In this document: piece by piece, positions 1 to 12,100 of the stretch | Layout: each line of letters starts with the position of its first letter | Position numbering within the stretch: position 1 is the first letter of the stretch | DNA from: Lunularia cruciata | Lineage: Eukaryota > Streptophyta > Marchantiopsida > Lunulariales > Lunulariaceae | Assembly: GCA_948567375.1 (NCBI GenBank) | Contig: OX419757.1 | Coordinates: 26,536,001 to 26,600,000 of the forward strand | DNA length: 64,000 nucleotides | Direction of reading: 5' to 3' | The notes under the pieces: generated by a model | Seen by the model: the letters and a program-made list of their open reading frames with translations, nothing else | What the model was told of the DNA's origin: nothing | The model's database searches: none | Translations under genes and position numbers: made by a program

Positions 1-70
1 GTCCTTTCTTATAAAAAATTGATAGTTTCGCACACATATTTCGGCATTTCCACACTTTTTACTATTGTAA

Positions 71-260
71 AATTTCTAGGGTAACAAGAACTTTAACTAT
101 GATTTTTGGTATTTCTTCACTTCTCAAATGCAGTCGCCCCTCAAATACAGCGGCGGCTCATACCTGGGCTATTTAAAAATTCTAGATTAATAAGAATCAA
201 TTATGGTTTTTGATATTTACTCACTTCTCAAGCGCAACGGCAGCGCATATCTGGGTTATT
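71..260. repeat. Diverged tandem duplication, about 100-bp units
   Basis: Two adjacent units, about 71-173 and 177-260, share the same order of words: a CTAG(A/G) start, then ACTTCTCAA, then a CAGCG-rich stretch, then CTGGG(C/T)TATT. The copies differ by substitutions and small gaps, so this is an old tandem duplication. No coding content is visible. DNA from 261 to about 800 holds nothing I can support. Confidence 0.6.
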
Positions 261-1184
261 GCCCTTGCTTCCAAGTTATTGCCAGTGCAACGAGTTAAAC
301 AAGCAAATTTAAGATTCCCCAACTTGGCAAAAGATGTATCTAAAACTCTCAAACTTAAGGGGCAATGTAAACTTATCAAAACATGAATGTAGAAATATCA
401 GTTCCCTTCTTCTTTTGGGCATACCAGTCATCTCTTTAGATCCGGGAATTTCAAGACAACTGAGAAGGGGATGACGAAACTGCTGATATCCATGTTTTCT
501 TAAATACTATTCCTTGAAAAACCATATCATTTGCGTGATCATCATTCAATGTTATCAATTGGTTTGTTTTGTATCGCTTTTCTGTGCGACCAGATATATC
601 CCTAGCAATGATATTTCAAGAGACTAAGAGTTGGGTGACTGAACAAGAGAGACACTTGTAGAGAACTACTATTACCCAGATAACCTGATCATGAAACAGC
701 GGACTATATTAAAGTTATTATAACTAACAAACCAACAAATACATGACACTATAACCTTTTAATATGTTTTTCTCCTACTATATGAGTAGTGAATCTGGTT
801 ACAAGACGAATCTAAGTCACTCACTATTTGATCTTCCACTATACTCCTCTAAAACGTAGAAGTCTACAACGTACCATCTGATCAGTGGAAACTGAAGTAC
901 GAAAAACACACAAGCCCGGTGGTGCTTTGCACGATCAGTGGAAATCGGTATCTGGAGCCTCCAAACGTACTTTACACGGTGGCGAAAAGCTCCACATGAG
1001 GCACTGGACCCAGGATGCAGTACACCATTCCCCTCGTACACTTCCTTATTTTCCTCGATAGTGAAGGCAGGAGCGACTATTTCTAGTCTAGAGTGAGATA
1101 AACTAGAAGAAAAATCGATCATGACATCTAAAGACCTATGCTTATCCTGTCAACATCCAGCTCTGTTTCACACCAGACCAGCAT

Positions 1185-1735
1185 TCAGAGGACAAACTTC
1201 ACACTCAACACTAAGTTCATATAGCTTAAATATAAAGCTACTTGTCCACATTGTAATATTTTTACTGTAGAAAGTACTGATTTGATCTTTCTATCCTCAG
1301 AGATTTCTATTACTAACCTTGTCCTAAAAGACTTTTCATCATTATCTTGGATACAGTAGCATCGAGTACCCTTTTCATCGAACTCGTCTGTTGTCACAAA
1401 CTCCAAATAATTTGTTTCTTAACCCTTCGTAGAACAAAGCAAAGTTGCGCAGCAGGAGTGCACCTCGCTAGTAAGAGGGTGTTTCAAATCAAAACTATTT
1501 CTGATCTGTCCCAGCTTGATATAAGCCATACAGCAATGCACTCGACCTAATTCTTCTTGGTACTATACACCCTCTCTAGTGCTGCCCACACTCCTGACGT
1601 TTCTTACGAAGGACTGGTACACAATCGATGCTTCTGAGAATATGGGCAGTATCGCGAGATGTCCTACAATTTCCCAAACAAACATTGAGGAAAGAAAGAA
1701 ATAAAACACCTCATTAACTTCACATCTCGAGACTT
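1185..1735 (-). pseudogene. Unidentified decayed reading frame
   Basis: On the minus strand one frame stays open for about 180 codons with only two stops. The last 70 codons (about 1406 down to 1185) are rich in charged residues, including the words DEFDEKG and IEISEDRK, which look protein-like. A second short frame follows at 817-1122. I do not recognise the family. The stretch is less AT-rich than the repeat DNA to its right and shares nothing visible with the mobile elements of the window. It could be a relic of a host gene, a viral gene or an unknown transposon, or it could be chance. Confidence 0.3.
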
Positions 1736-2881
1736 GAGACTTTGCGTTAAGTTAGTTCTCTGCATCACAACTCTAAGGAAGTGAGATCAAATCCAACTAA
1801 TTTCACCTGCTTCTTGTCACGTTATTTGATTGTTGTTACTGTGAAGACATAGAGGTACTCACAATGAGCGAGTCTTTTTGGTCCGTTTGGTTTAGAAACA
1901 AGAGCTACGAGTCCACTAGAAGAAAAGTTGATCATTTAACAAACAAAAGAGTTTCATCTTCGGTCCAGTACCAACTGATTACAGGAACCAGACAGACGGT
2001 TTATCACTGGCCTATTCTGTTATAAGTGCTCTTGGAAAGCACGTCAGGGCTTTAAGTACAGGAGCAGTAGAATGAGAGCCCAGCCTTTCAAACAAGGTTG
2101 ATATTCAGCTTCAAAGGCTCAACAATGGATTTGAGACATCTAGCGAGACCACTAACAACTATAGCATTTGGACATGCCCGCCATGATTTCATGCTTAATG
2201 AAATGTGCTCACATCTACGGAGGTTGCATAGGACAGCTTAGGCAAAAATCTGGTTCAAGCCTCTACTTATGCAAAAGCAAAGGCAGGAGGTCTTAAAGAC
2301 GCGTAATATATAATGGAACAATTCAAACTGCGAAAACTGGATAAAATTATTGAACAGTTCCGGCTATTTGCAGAACTTCTCTGGTCCAGTTAACTACGGC
2401 TAGGAAGGGAATAAATGCAACACAACAACACTAAGTTCAAAGGTCTCTAGTGTACAGGGCCCTGAGGTCATTGAGCTGTTGTCTAGTTTATAGTTGTCAG
2501 GGAATAGCCGTTGATCTCGTCGGGGAAGTAGATGGAATGTTCATAAACCTTTTCCCAGAGCATAAAGACATGACTAACACGGACAATAGCAAGAGTGGTC
2601 AAGAGCTTATACCTGCTTTCTTGCCCAGTCTGGTTCACGTCTGACGGACTTCAACCCATCTGTAGCCGTTGACGCAAAATCTGTTGTGGTACAACTTAGC
2701 AAGCCCCAAGTTAGCGATCTACCTAGAGTTGCACCTTTAGTTTCTACTTACTCCCATAGATGTATTAGGATTGCAGCAGTCTACAGTTCATAAAGTGCGA
2801 ACACAATTTTGAATGGATCCCGGTGGAAGAAAGGAACAACAAGTATGACTCTAAGCGACCATCATCCGTGATACAAGCTCC

Positions 2882-3410
2882 ATGAACTTCAAACAACACG
2901 TGTCTGCCAGCCAGTTCTTCCGAACGATTTCAAATAAACGGGTGAGAGCTCATGGAATAGATATCACCAATTATATTCAGTCACTAGGATCAAGACAGAT
3001 CAAACTTGCAGCAGGCATAGTGGAGAGATACTACAAAACCTCCCTTTTCCGCGCTCACCTTGTATCTAAACAAGCCAAAAGAGGACAAGAGCAGGACAGG
3101 AAAAACTCACACTATCATACAACGCATGCGGTTGGTATCCTGGACGACGTTACTCTACTCATACTCTACCCCACCAATTTTCCCCACGTCAAGTAGCTTC
3201 TACCTAACAGAAAATGGCACAAAATTTGCAACATGGACATCTCTAGATTACACCACTTCATACCTGAATTGGCAGCATATTCGGAGCAGGAGGACTCGTC
3301 CAAAACGCTGGATAGGCGAATTTCCATCATCTCCGACGTCACTGCTTCCGTTGGTCCGTTCTTCATGAAGCCGACCCAGGATTGGCAAAGAAGAACACCA
3401 GGAACGCAAT
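2882..3410 (+). pseudogene. Unidentified decayed reading frame
   Basis: A frame starting at ATG 2882 runs about 176 codons to 3410 with a single in-frame stop at 3194-3196. The first part contains ITNYIQSLGSRQIKLAAGI, and the second part contains SIISDVTASVGPFFMKP. Composition is balanced and protein-like, with no low-complexity bias. No family is recognised. A short upstream frame (2450-2644) may or may not belong to it. Because a giant-virus fragment lies further right in this window, a viral origin is worth testing, but nothing here proves it. Sequence from 3411 to 4079 shows only a short GGAA run (about 3672-3691). Confidence 0.35.
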
Positions 3411-4079
3411 GACGAACAGTAGGAACACCATCACGTTTGAGACTAAAACACTGCCCTTGTCTCTAATTTACAACAACATACGGACAACAACTAATCTGGA
3501 CTCCATTATTCCTCCCAAGGATTCTATGTTTATCGGTTCGTAGAATTTCCACCTTCACCGATCTACGATGTCGAAACGAAGGGCCTGAACTTCTTTAAAT
3601 CGTTCGCTCTGAGTCTTCTCTCGTCCTCACGAACCAGGCCGATCTCACAAGCAGCTAGGGCAAGGCCCGATGGAAGGAAGGAAGGAAGGAGGAACGAAGA
3701 TAGATTGCTTACAAAGACCAGGGAGGTGCCATTTCGACAATGCTTCTATATCTCAAATCGGTCTGTATCTTTAGACCTGACGAGCAAACACTTGGATAAA
3801 CTGCAGTTCACTCTGCGGCACTTCCCCGTAATCTAGTCTGTACCGAAAGTCCGGTCAGTTGACCGATCAGAGATCGCACCATTCCTCGGGCTCAGGGTTG
3901 CGAGGATTACTTACAAGGAACGCAAAGCACCTGAGGGTGGAAATGGAGGGACCACTCAGCTGAAGCATTCGTTTCCGCTATTGGTCATGTGCATGTGTAT
4001 TGAGGTTGCTGTCAAGAACTATTGCTCCTGTAACGAGTTAGGTTGGATATTTAAAAAGGAGAGAAGAAGGAAAAAAGGC

Positions 4080-4353
4080 GACCGCGTAGGAAGAATGAAG
4101 GATGGGAAGACCCCATCAAGCCGCACAAGGGAGAGACAAAAAAAAAAAAGGTAACATGGGGCTAAGCCCCAATAAAGAAGAAGACGTCATTTACAATATT
4201 TTACACAAACTTTTGGAACGAAGGTCGACTTTCGTAACAGTACATGTAACATTGGATATCAAGGTTCACAATCGATTAAAGTGAAGTGAAAGTCGACCGC
4301 GTAGGAAAAACGAAGGATGGGAAGCCCCCATCAAGCCTTACAAGGGAGAGACA
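4080..4353. repeat. 59-bp direct repeat pair
   Basis: Two 59-bp copies, 4080-4138 and 4295-4353, begin GACCGCGTAGGAA and end CAAGGGAGAGACA. They differ at only a handful of bases and are 156 bp apart. The first copy runs into a poly-A stretch. The spacer has a 60-codon open frame that is probably chance. This may be a fragment of a tandem-repeat array or the ends of a small insertion. Confidence 0.7.
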
Positions 4354-7016
4354 TTAAAGTTGGGAGTTCTAAAATAATGCTATTATTTTATATACTACTA
4401 TCTTGTATCCTCATAAAGATGATTTAAGGCCTGTGGTTTACTATATACATATAGATAGATGGTTAGGTCATCTTTGCGAGTCACGTGGGGTATTTTTCAA
4501 TGGTCTTCCTTATCGAATCCGGCGTCGCTACCTGTGATATGATTATAAATATTACTTAAAATTAGTATAAGTTCTGTTGAAATTGATGGACCAGATATAG
4601 AACTAAAAATTAACAGGATACAGAATACCAACCCCAATAAAATAGAGTAAATTTCCATAATTGTTATTTTTATTTAAATATTTTCCATATTTGTACTATA
4701 TGAATACACAAGATATTGATCTATGTTTTCATCATAGGTTCCCAATAATAAGAATTTCAATTACCATCCTAGTTTTTGGAAACGTTTTTGTTTTTCTAGT
4801 GAACTCACATCCCCACAATCTTTTGCATCTTGATTCAACATTTATGAAATCTTTTTTGAATCTCTTAATAACTATATTATAATTTATTATTACATTTATA
4901 TTACAACAAAGACTAACCTTGAATTCCAATATTAAGATTTTATACTATATGAATATACATAATATATTTTTGGAATATAATATAATATAATATATTCATA
5001 AAAAACTATTATCTAAATATAAAAATAGATAAATATCTACAAAAGCTTCTCTAGTTCCAATGAAGAGTAGTACATTTCAGTTAAAAATGTTTGGAATTAC
5101 TAGTTTTCTTGAGCTTATGGTAAACTTGTAGTTTAAAAAGATGGCCATGGAAAAATCCTTGGCTTCTCAAAGTAGAGATTCAGATATTCAACCTCTATTA
5201 CAAACCTCGTTTATAGAACAATATTAATTCTTCCATCACTTAATCTTGCTAAAAAGGAAGAAAAGATAGCTAAAAATGATAATTTCTCAATTAATATCTT
5301 AGAGAATTAATTAGTATCAAATGATATTCCAACTCTTCTTGTTAGTAAAGCTTCCTCTACAAACCTAATCTCGAGATATCATAAGATGTAGAGTTAGTGA
5401 GTTCACAAGCTCTCTTGTAGTAATATCATTATCAAATAATGAACTTCTCTTATGGGTTCTGAAAGTGTGTAAGTTGGAAGTGCTTAAACTAAACTTTAAG
5501 ATATGATTCTAATAAATCATACAACTTTAAGATTTTAATAAAATCTACAACTTTAAGATATGATTCATTAGAATCATATCTTAAAGTATCATTAGAATCA
5601 TATCAATAGCTTCTAAAATCCTAAGACTCCCTCTTTCACTTTATAAAAATTTTGGGAGTGTATGACTCATGATATGGTATCATGAGTCTAGACTGTATTA
5701 TATAAGAACCTGATTGTATTAAATGTGGTGATTGAAATGGATAGGATTTAATAGTCAACATCTAAAAAGTGCAACACGTGAGTGTATGCATAACAAATCT
5801 GAGTTTTTGGCTTGTTTATTGTATGTTGAATTTTTTAAGACATATAGGAAGATTCTTTTAGATTTTGACATTATAGACTTCATAACTTGGCTTTATAACA
5901 CTAGGTTGGCTTTAGTAAGCCAATCTAGTTGAGTCTTAGTGAGCTCATAAAAAAGGGCTAATTGAAACTAAGTTATGCTCACAAAAAATTTAAAACGTAG
6001 ATTTTGGTTATATTTTAATCAATAAAATATAAATGAAGTGAGCTATCAACTATTGCATGTTCACACATTATGCTTAATCAGATCAAAATCAATTGACTAT
6101 CAAATATCTGTATAAATTTGCATAAACATCTTGGCTCATATCATTTTACCTCATGTAGATCCAAAGTACTTCAAGATATTTTTCATATGTCCTATGGTAA
6201 GATTATGATTATCAATTAAATTTTATTTAAATTTCAATTGAATATTTTTATAAATATCATTTATAAAAATTACTATTTTATATTTATAATGTTTAGAATA
6301 TGCAGATTTTATACTCTTAACGCGGGATCATGAAAAGAGCATAAATTATTTCTCTTATAATTTACAATGATAATTTCTTACAAAGTTTACCATGCAAATG
6401 GAGGATACATTACATAGCAAAAGCAAGCATCTCCAAGAAAATGCAACATAAAAAAGATGCATAGTGTAAATTTGACGAAAAATCAATGATTCTGAATAAT
6501 GTAAGTATTAGAATATTGTAGATAGAGGTTCAAAGATATACATGTAATTCAATTGATTGACACTACGGGAAGAAAGTGCAGCAAGCTTAATAATACTCAA
6601 ATAATTAAAACTCTATGGTCTTACATGGATTTATTTATCTATCTATCTTTAGATCAATTCTAAAGGGATTTTTGACTACTTCCAAATAATACATACATTG
6701 AATACAAATGATTTTACTTATATGGATCAACTAGTGGATACAAGATTTATCAAAAATATATAATGTGATAAATTTAAGGTTTGATTTACTCCTTCATAAT
6801 TTATCATTTATCAATTAGTCAATTTATCAATATTGAGCTTACTCTATGAAAGTACAGTAAACTCAATGACTAACAGAAAGGCGATGGTTAGAAATTTTAG
6901 CACAATAACTTACTTATGGAATATAGAAATAGATAGTAGACATATATTAATTTGACTAGTTAGACAAATTCTAAACATGGCATACAATCAATATGATCAA
7001 GATATTCAAACATTTT
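4354..7016. other. AT-rich stretch without recognisable genes
   Basis: The DNA is strongly AT-rich. Open frames are short and low in complexity on both strands. Apart from the hairpin cluster at 5486-5600 I see no gene, RNA or element ends. It is probably intergenic or very old transposon DNA. Confidence 0.5.
5550..5587. repeat. Perfect 17-bp inverted repeat with 4-nt loop
   Basis: The left arm ACTTTAAGATATGATTC (5550-5566) and its exact reverse complement (5571-5587) flank the loop ATTA. Immediately to the left the word AACTTTAAGAT recurs twice with smaller hairpins (TTCTAATAAATCAT, TTTTAATAAAAT). The block therefore looks like tandem variants of one hairpin. Confidence 0.85.
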
Positions 7017-7165
7017 AGATATGTCATGACATTTGTGGTGTCAAAGCTAAATTGCTTGGGCGCTGGAATAGTAGTGTTGGTAGTCATAGGTATTTTGGTA
7101 GTTACTCATGGACTACTTGTTGATGGTCTAATTTCATGTTTTCGATACTAATTGCATGGTAGGAC
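7017..7165 (+). repeat. Fragment of LTR-like repeat (LTR-3)
   Basis: This piece matches, with moderate divergence, the reverse complement of about 21020-21170. Shared words include GACATTTGTGGTGT, GGTAGTCATA and GTATTTTGGTAGT. The related copy at 21020-21285 and a third piece at 37950-38090 suggest a dispersed LTR-like repeat starting TGTGGCACTTTAGAG. Only an internal part is present here. Confidence 0.55.
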
Positions 7166-9154
7166 CCACTACTATCACTTCATTGTTTGCACCGTCGAGT
7201 GTGCAATTAGTGGAAAAATCACACCCAAATAAATCAGTACTTGATCATTCACTCAATCACTCTGCCAATAATTGGGCACTAATTATAGTCAAGCCATACC
7301 CACTCTAGCTAAGAGACTCTTGTGACGCTGTCATACTTTTCTTTTTCTCTATGGGAACACACAAGGTGCCTAGCTATGGAGACTACAAATCAGAGGCTAG
7401 AGGTAAACCCGTAATGACTTGACTGAACATGCATGTGATCCTATCGCTGTAACCTTCCTTTCTTGTAACTAATATTCTTGCTATTGGGAAGGTTAGTACC
7501 GGGTAACCTAACTTGTCATCACAACACGCACTCCTGGTTTACTGGTCATAACTTCCAACATTACCAAGGAAAAACACACAACACTCCTAGAAGGAAATAA
7601 TTTAAGTGCAATGCCTGCACACCAATCCAAGCCAATTGGGCGTACAAATAGGCATACAAGCATAGAGAGGATCCAATCACAAGAATACGGCAACAACTCT
7701 CTATACTTTTTGTTGGAAAAAGAGCTTCAGAGCCTTCTTGCTCTATCATCAAGCTCATTTCAACCTGTACTCCAAGCCTCCTCCCATCTGTACTTCAGAT
7801 CTCAATAAATTTATACTCCATGTGGGGATTTTCTATGTCTTTTTGATGGGGAAAACTCTGCGTAGCTCATATGAAAATAACTGTTTTTGTATAACTTGGA
7901 TTCAAGTGTTCTAGAATTAAATGGAAAGCCTATGGAATCATCTTTCCAATGATATAAAATACACTGCAATCAAATCACTACAACTTGCCTGACAAGCTCT
8001 CAAAGTTGGCCAAGGTTTTGCAACTTTCACCCTAATTTTGAAATCCCCTTTTAGGGTTTGCTCCTGGTTCTTGGCAAAATTTCTCCAGATTTCTGATTCA
8101 AAAATACACTTGATCCTCACAAACACTCTGGCAACCTGAAACCCTCAATCATAGTCACAGGATAGGAGAATTGATATCCAATCAAGATGAAAGATAAAAT
8201 TGCTCTACCAAGCTTATGACAATATTTTCAGCAGAATGTTTTGCATCAGATCTCACTCTTCACAGATCTACAACCAACCAAATTTTCCACAATAGTTGGT
8301 TATGTTCTTGTCTAAACTCTTGAAAATTTTTGTAGCCTAATCCAACCCCAGTCTCTAGATGTGGATCAATTCCTGAGCTGGGCTAACTTGTGGGCTCTAT
8401 AGACCCAAGTATACTTGATCCAAGACCCTAATTTCTTTAATTGAAGAAGTCACATGAAACCTTTGTATAGGGGTCCAAAACCTATCCACCAACAACTCTG
8501 GAAATTTTCATAAGGAAATTCAAACTACAACTTGGGGAGTGACCAAAACTCCAAACCTGGTCATTAGCTCTTCTCCAACACCTTACACCTCAAGAGCTTC
8601 AACTTCAATCAATCAGATCTGATTCAAGATTAACCTAAAACTGAAATTTTTTGTGCTCAATACTATGAGCACTTTTTTTACTCTCCAATCCCATTGACAA
8701 ATAATGATAGTGAAAATGTTGCAAGAAGCTCTCTCTATGGCCTACTTTGTACTCATGGGTATGAATTTTACCCCCTAATTCATTCAATCATATCCCTCCC
8801 AGAATTGGCTCAAATCATGTGATTTTTTCCTTCAGATTATAACTTGTCATCTCCTCTTTCCAATAGTGGTCTCCCCTTCTCAAATGGCCTCCCCAAACTC
8901 CCTTGATGGTCAAAAAACTCCCAACTTCTCTCTTGGGACCCCAATCTCTTGCACATTTGTCCTTTAGTCTTTTTACTTTTTGACAAATGGACCCCACAAC
9001 TCCACCTTGAAGCTTATGAGCAAAAATTTAGGCATTCCCCAACTATAGAAGCACATATATGGTCAAGTCCTAGACATGCTCATAAGTAAGCACTAGAAGG
9101 ACAATAGGATCTGGATTTCCCATCACCAACTCCATGAATATTGCCCTGAAATGT
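7166..9154. other. Non-coding DNA left of copy A
   Basis: No coding region or RNA is recognised. Sequence such as GGAAAGCCTATGGAATC (about 7922) resembles wording that recurs in the 5' part of the TGTG/CACA copies, for instance GGAAAGCCCTGAACGAGATG near 20298. Part of this DNA may therefore be an old LTR or untranslated region. Nothing firmer can be said. Confidence 0.4.
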
Positions 9155-9159
9155 ATCAC

Positions 9160-12100
9160 TGTGGTACCCACATTTTTTGTTTTTCTATGGTTAGTAGTGT
9201 TTAAGAGACAAAGTAAGCACAAAAAAGTTGAATTGCGGACAGAGGGACGAAAGTAACTTCGGAGGAAAGCCAAAGAAGCGGACATTGGATCCAATGATGG
9301 AGGTACTTGGAAGAGGAGTACGCCAGAAAAAGTCCAAAGATCACCGTCTTCGGGTTGGAAGATGTAGGAAAGACAAAGACCGTTTAACAACCTCTATACG
9401 TGGCAAGAAAGTACATTTCAAGAAACGGCGAGGGCAGAAGAATCATGTCTTGACAGTGACCGGGAGTGCACGCAGAAGAGAGAAAATCACCGACGAAATT
9501 GATTGAAGAATGACTACGATTTGGGGCAATATAAAATTGCAACTACGCAGGGGGAATTCAAACATTCTGAGTAAATTTCCAATTCCTTTGAGTAGTTGTC
9601 TTGCAGTAATGCGTGTCCGGAAGCCCATCGAGAGTGAGATTTTCCAAAACCCTGAGGGAGTTAGAGTGTCTCGTCCAGGAGAGGGTCTTGTTTTCCAACA
9701 GCGTAGAACGAGAGAACAAATCATGGTGAAGAAGGTGGCCAACGCGCTGGCGGTGAGAGGTTTTGCAATCCAAAGAGTAGATGTAGTAGCTAGGATCAAA
9801 GTCTTGGTTAGACTTTGCATTACATTTTTAGCATGGAACTGGAATTTCAGATTCTCGGGAGTAATGGCAGAAATTGCTGCCAGTAATTGTGAGGAGGGTC
9901 CCAAGGTGGAGGGGAAGAGAGGCAATCCGGCTCGATGGACTGAGTCGGATTGGAAGTTAGTATTGGGGAGAGAAGCAAGAGAGCTGACAAGGATCACCTT
10001 CTATCGGAAGTGTGATGCTGCAGAGGAGACGGCGGAGATCCGTAACTCATTTTTTGCTCCGAGAACTACGAATGGTTACAAGGTGGAGTCCTATCGGGAT
10101 CCGATCCGAAGAAGTATCATGGGGGCGATGATGGCCATGTTCAAGCCAGTTCGAACGACTTACGTGACCATGCAGTAGGCAATCTTTTTCCATCAGATGT
10201 TTGTAGGAATTCCAGTGAATTGGGCGAGGTGCTTTCATCACCGAACGAGGCAGATGGTGGTGAATTGGAGAACGGGCCTGCCACCACATTATTTTGCACC
10301 TTTCACGGCTCATTTCTACTTCGGGCTGAACTTGCTGTCCAAAGATGAGCGTCATCGTATGGTGTCGCACATGCACCCCGATTTGAGACGGGAAGCAGAT
10401 GATGAGGAGCGCCAGTATATGCTTCATCTGTGAGTGAATGACGAGTACTTTGCAAGGACAGGACAATGGAAAATCAAAGATGTTACCAGTCCGAAGATGA
10501 AGAAGCAAAGCAAACCCAAAGAAGCCAAGACGTCTCCCATGCAAAGAAAGACTCGGCGGCTGATGTTGAAGACCGCCAAAGTCATAAGAGGGGCATCATC
10601 GGGATCGGAGTCTGAAGAGGAAACTGAGTCGCAAGAAGAGGACTCGGAAGAAGAAGAGCTCACCTTGAAAAGTAAGGAGTCTGGGAGCAAAAGTGAGGGA
10701 GAGCCAGAAGTCTAGCAATTGGTGGTAGTAAGTGAGGCTGGTGAGGCATTAGTGGAGAACAAGCCAAGACCTGAAGAGAAGGAGGAGTATCCCATGGGAC
10801 CAAGTTTAAGAGGCCAAGACAAAGACAATGCCGACACAATGAAGATACAAAGATCACGACTTTGGATGAAGGAGCTGATGATGCAGGAGAAGACTCCAGA
10901 CGAAGGTGGCAATGAAGAGGAAGAAAACTTCGGCGGGATACCATATTTGACAAAGGTGGTCACACCATTGCTTGAGCTGTTGAAAGAACATCGGAGAGGA
11001 ATTGCCCAAGATCAAAGGAAAGGGATGAATGAGCTGCAGGTGGTGAAGCATCTGTTGAGTGAAGTGAAGGGGTTGTAGGAGCAACAAGTCAAAGACATGA
11101 AGAAATTGAAGAACTTCGGAGGGAGGAAGACTCAAGGAAGAAAACGCTGAGCCTGTTACAAGAAAGCTGCGAGGTTAGAGAAAAAGAACTGCAGAGGCAA
11201 GCCGGAGAATTGAAGGAGCAGGCAATGTGGCTGAGCAAGATGAAGGAGGAAGTGAGTGATGTGCGCATCAAGAATGTCCATTTGAAGGCGATGAACATCG
11301 TGATGGAGCAGGAGTTGGACAACTTGAAGAAAAGTGCCACAGCAAAAGATCAAGCATGGCAGAGCGAGTTGGCATCCAAGCAAGAAGAAGAAGAGCGATT
11401 GCGAGAACTTGTCAAGAGCGCAGAACAACAGAATATGCAGTATGCAGAGGAGAAGAAGATGCTTGCTGCAGAATACAAAGACGAGTTGAAGATGTATCGT
11501 GAGGAGTTGAAGGTAGAACGCTCTTGAGGATATGAGTCGGAATCAATAGGAGAAGTGGCAGGGAAATTAAGAGCAATCTTGAGCACGGAGGCTGAAGGGA
11601 GATTGGAGGAAGCCCGCCTACATGAGTTGAAGTTGCTTGTGCAGGAAACTCGGAAGCAAAAAGCCAAGGACATGGACATGAACACATTGCTGATTTGGTT
11701 GAGAGAACGTGTAGATAGGAAAATGTTAGAGGTAGAGAATAATGTTAGTCTTAGGTTGGATTTAGTCAATTTGGAGTTAGAGAAAATTTGGACTAGTGTG
11801 ATAGTGGAGAAGAAATCAGATCTCACAAAAGTAGGAGTTCAAGTGTCATCGGACTTGAGGATTGACACTTTAGAGAAGAGTGGGTCAGGAGATAAAGCAA
11901 TAGATGGAGTAACCCGAAGTTCAATTGTAGATTGTAGTGTAGAAGTTGTAGAATTAGTAAAGAAATTAGTAGAATCAGTCATACCGGAAGAAGGTGAAAT
12001 AGTAGGAAGATCATCGGGTTTGGAAGCCGATGATGAGGTAGACATCGGATCGGGATAAAAGTTGATTTTGAGATAGGAAGGGGCAGATATGAAGAGATAG

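Noticed and set aside
9443-9997. 184-codon minus-strand frame opposite the copy A protein
   Set aside because: It is the shadow of the plus-strand coding region, which is conserved in four copies; the minus frame is not.
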